Source of the DNA: Pseudomonas sp. BCA17
Lineage (GTDB): Bacteria > Pseudomonadota > Gammaproteobacteria > Pseudomonadales > Pseudomonadaceae
Length of the DNA: 64,000 nucleotides
Assembly (NCBI RefSeq): GCF_004519405.1
Contig: NZ_SGWI01000005.1
Span: forward strand, 409,951 to 473,950
Direction: 5' to 3'
Shown here: one piece after another, positions 63,357 to 64,000 of the stretch
Numbering within the stretch: position 1 is the stretch's first letter
Layout: each line of letters starts with the position of its first letter
Notes under the pieces: model-generated
What the model was told of the DNA's origin: nothing
Databases searched by the model: none
Seen by the model: the letters and a program-made list of their open reading frames with translations, nothing else
Position numbers and translations under genes: made by a program

Positions 63357-63681
63357 TGTCATTTCCTCCGCTGGTAGTTTTGCAGGACTGGCCTTTGAGG
63401 ATAAATATTGCAGATGCCGTGCCAGTCATTTACCTCAATAAAATCAATAAGTTAAGTTATTTATGAGGGCTATTTCGTTGCAATCTGCAATGAAGGCGCT
63501 TTTTGGATAATGCAATTTGCATGATCTCATTTGCAGCCCTGATTCGCGGGGTTAGGTCATGTTGTGTTGTACAAGGGAAGGCCTACATTCAAAAAGCCTA
63601 AGGACGACATGACAAAATTTGTCCTGGCCGTTACCATGCACGCCGTCTGTCGGTAGGCGCTCAGCCTGACGATGATCGTTT
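63357..63681. other. Gap between the small protein gene and tRNA-Arg
   Basis: About 325 AT-richer bases with no gene. It should hold the promoters of the small gene (minus) and of the tRNA (plus). Confidence 0.35.
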
Positions 63682-63758
63682 GTCCCAGTAGCTCAATTGG
63701 ATAGAGCATCCCCCTCCTAAGGGGAAGGTTGGCCGTTCGAACCGGCCCTGGGACACCA
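63682..63758 (+). tRNA. tRNA-Arg (CCT)
   Basis: A 77-base cloverleaf with anticodon loop CTCCTAA (CCT), acceptor GTCCCAG pairing with CTGGGAC, and encoded CCA. tRNA-Arg(CCT) genes are frequent integration sites for islands; no integrase is visible in the remaining 240 bases. Confidence 0.95.
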
Positions 63759-64000
63759 TCCTATACGCTGAAGTATCAGTCTCAGATATTTCACTGAGTT
63801 ACGCACAGCCTCGCTTTCCTTTTCTCGTCTTGCTCGCACTGTAGTGTTTCCGGCTGCCTTCAGGGGTATGAGTCAGCTGTATGCTTTGCCGTGTTGAAGC
63901 ATGTTTGCTGAAAGCTGTTTCTCTTCTCTATATAGAAGGCTTGGCGTGTAGGAGAAAAATTCATTTTATCGAATTAAGTGCTTGACGCCTCTGCTGGTGT
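63759..64000. other. Window end after tRNA-Arg(CCT)
   Basis: About 240 bases without a recognisable gene; base composition falls below that of the core genes. It could be the start of an island attached to the tRNA, but nothing seen here proves it. Confidence 0.3.

Noticed and set aside
63682..64000. Integrated island at tRNA-Arg(CCT)
   Set aside because: Only 240 bases remain after the tRNA; no integrase or duplicated tRNA end can be seen.

Overview
The window is chromosomal DNA from a Pseudomonas, most likely of the P. fluorescens group. The evidence is high-GC coding sequence throughout, a recognisable AmrZ and RsmA (CsrA), and the block acs - aotJQMOP-argR - aruCFGDB-orf-aruE - alaS - lysC - rsmA - tRNA, which matches the order I know from P. 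aeruginosa. There are also many REP/REPIN palindromes of the fluorescens type (GTGGGAGCG, GGGAGCAAGC and GAGCGAGC cores). No prophage, insertion sequence, integrase or CRISPR array was seen.

Left part (1-19.5 kb) is a mosaic of small metabolic and sensory units. It holds a LysR-controlled 5-oxoprolinase operon (pxpABC), a Pit phosphate transporter, a ZntB/CorA-type metal transporter, a soluble GAF histidine kinase, a PepSY protein and a secreted glycerophosphodiesterase. Next come a CTP-synthase-like amidotransferase overlapping an ABM-type gene under a divergent LysR, a DUF1003 membrane protein, a soluble double-PAS chemoreceptor and a MASE2-GGDEF diguanylate cyclase. A TetR/metallo-hydrolase pair shares a perfect palindrome, and an amidase gene is preceded by a short paralogue of its C-terminal half that lacks the catalytic residues.

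Middle part (19.5-31 kb): a small XRE regulator whose promoter spacer is a LexA-like palindrome lies beside an unknown Cys/His-motif protein. A cluster on the minus strand encodes an argininosuccinate-lyase-family enzyme, a complete polar amino-acid ABC importer and an MFS permease, with a divergent LysR. An HAD phosphatase, an nrdB with no nrdA in sight, and a DUF2790 protein follow.

Right part (31-64 kb) is the arginine region. acs is followed by the arginine/ornithine importer operon aotJQMOP with argR, then by the arginine succinyltransferase (AST) operon. ArgR-type half-sites precede aruC and, less clearly, aotJ. Between argR and aruC sits a very large LRR protein gene (about 1,950 residues) whose reading frame, as sequenced, runs 0.87 kb antisense into argR. 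One missing base in a C4 run explains this. After the AST genes come a second-type ribH with an FMN riboswitch, ltaE, alaS (promoter -10 in the loop of a perfect 11-bp inverted repeat), lysC, rsmA, tRNA-Ser(GCT), two identical tRNA-Arg(ACG), mgtE, amrZ, a small secreted protein and tRNA-Arg(CCT).

Start sites were chosen from Shine-Dalgarno (SD) sequences and family N-termini. Family names rest on recognising motifs by eye, not on database searches.
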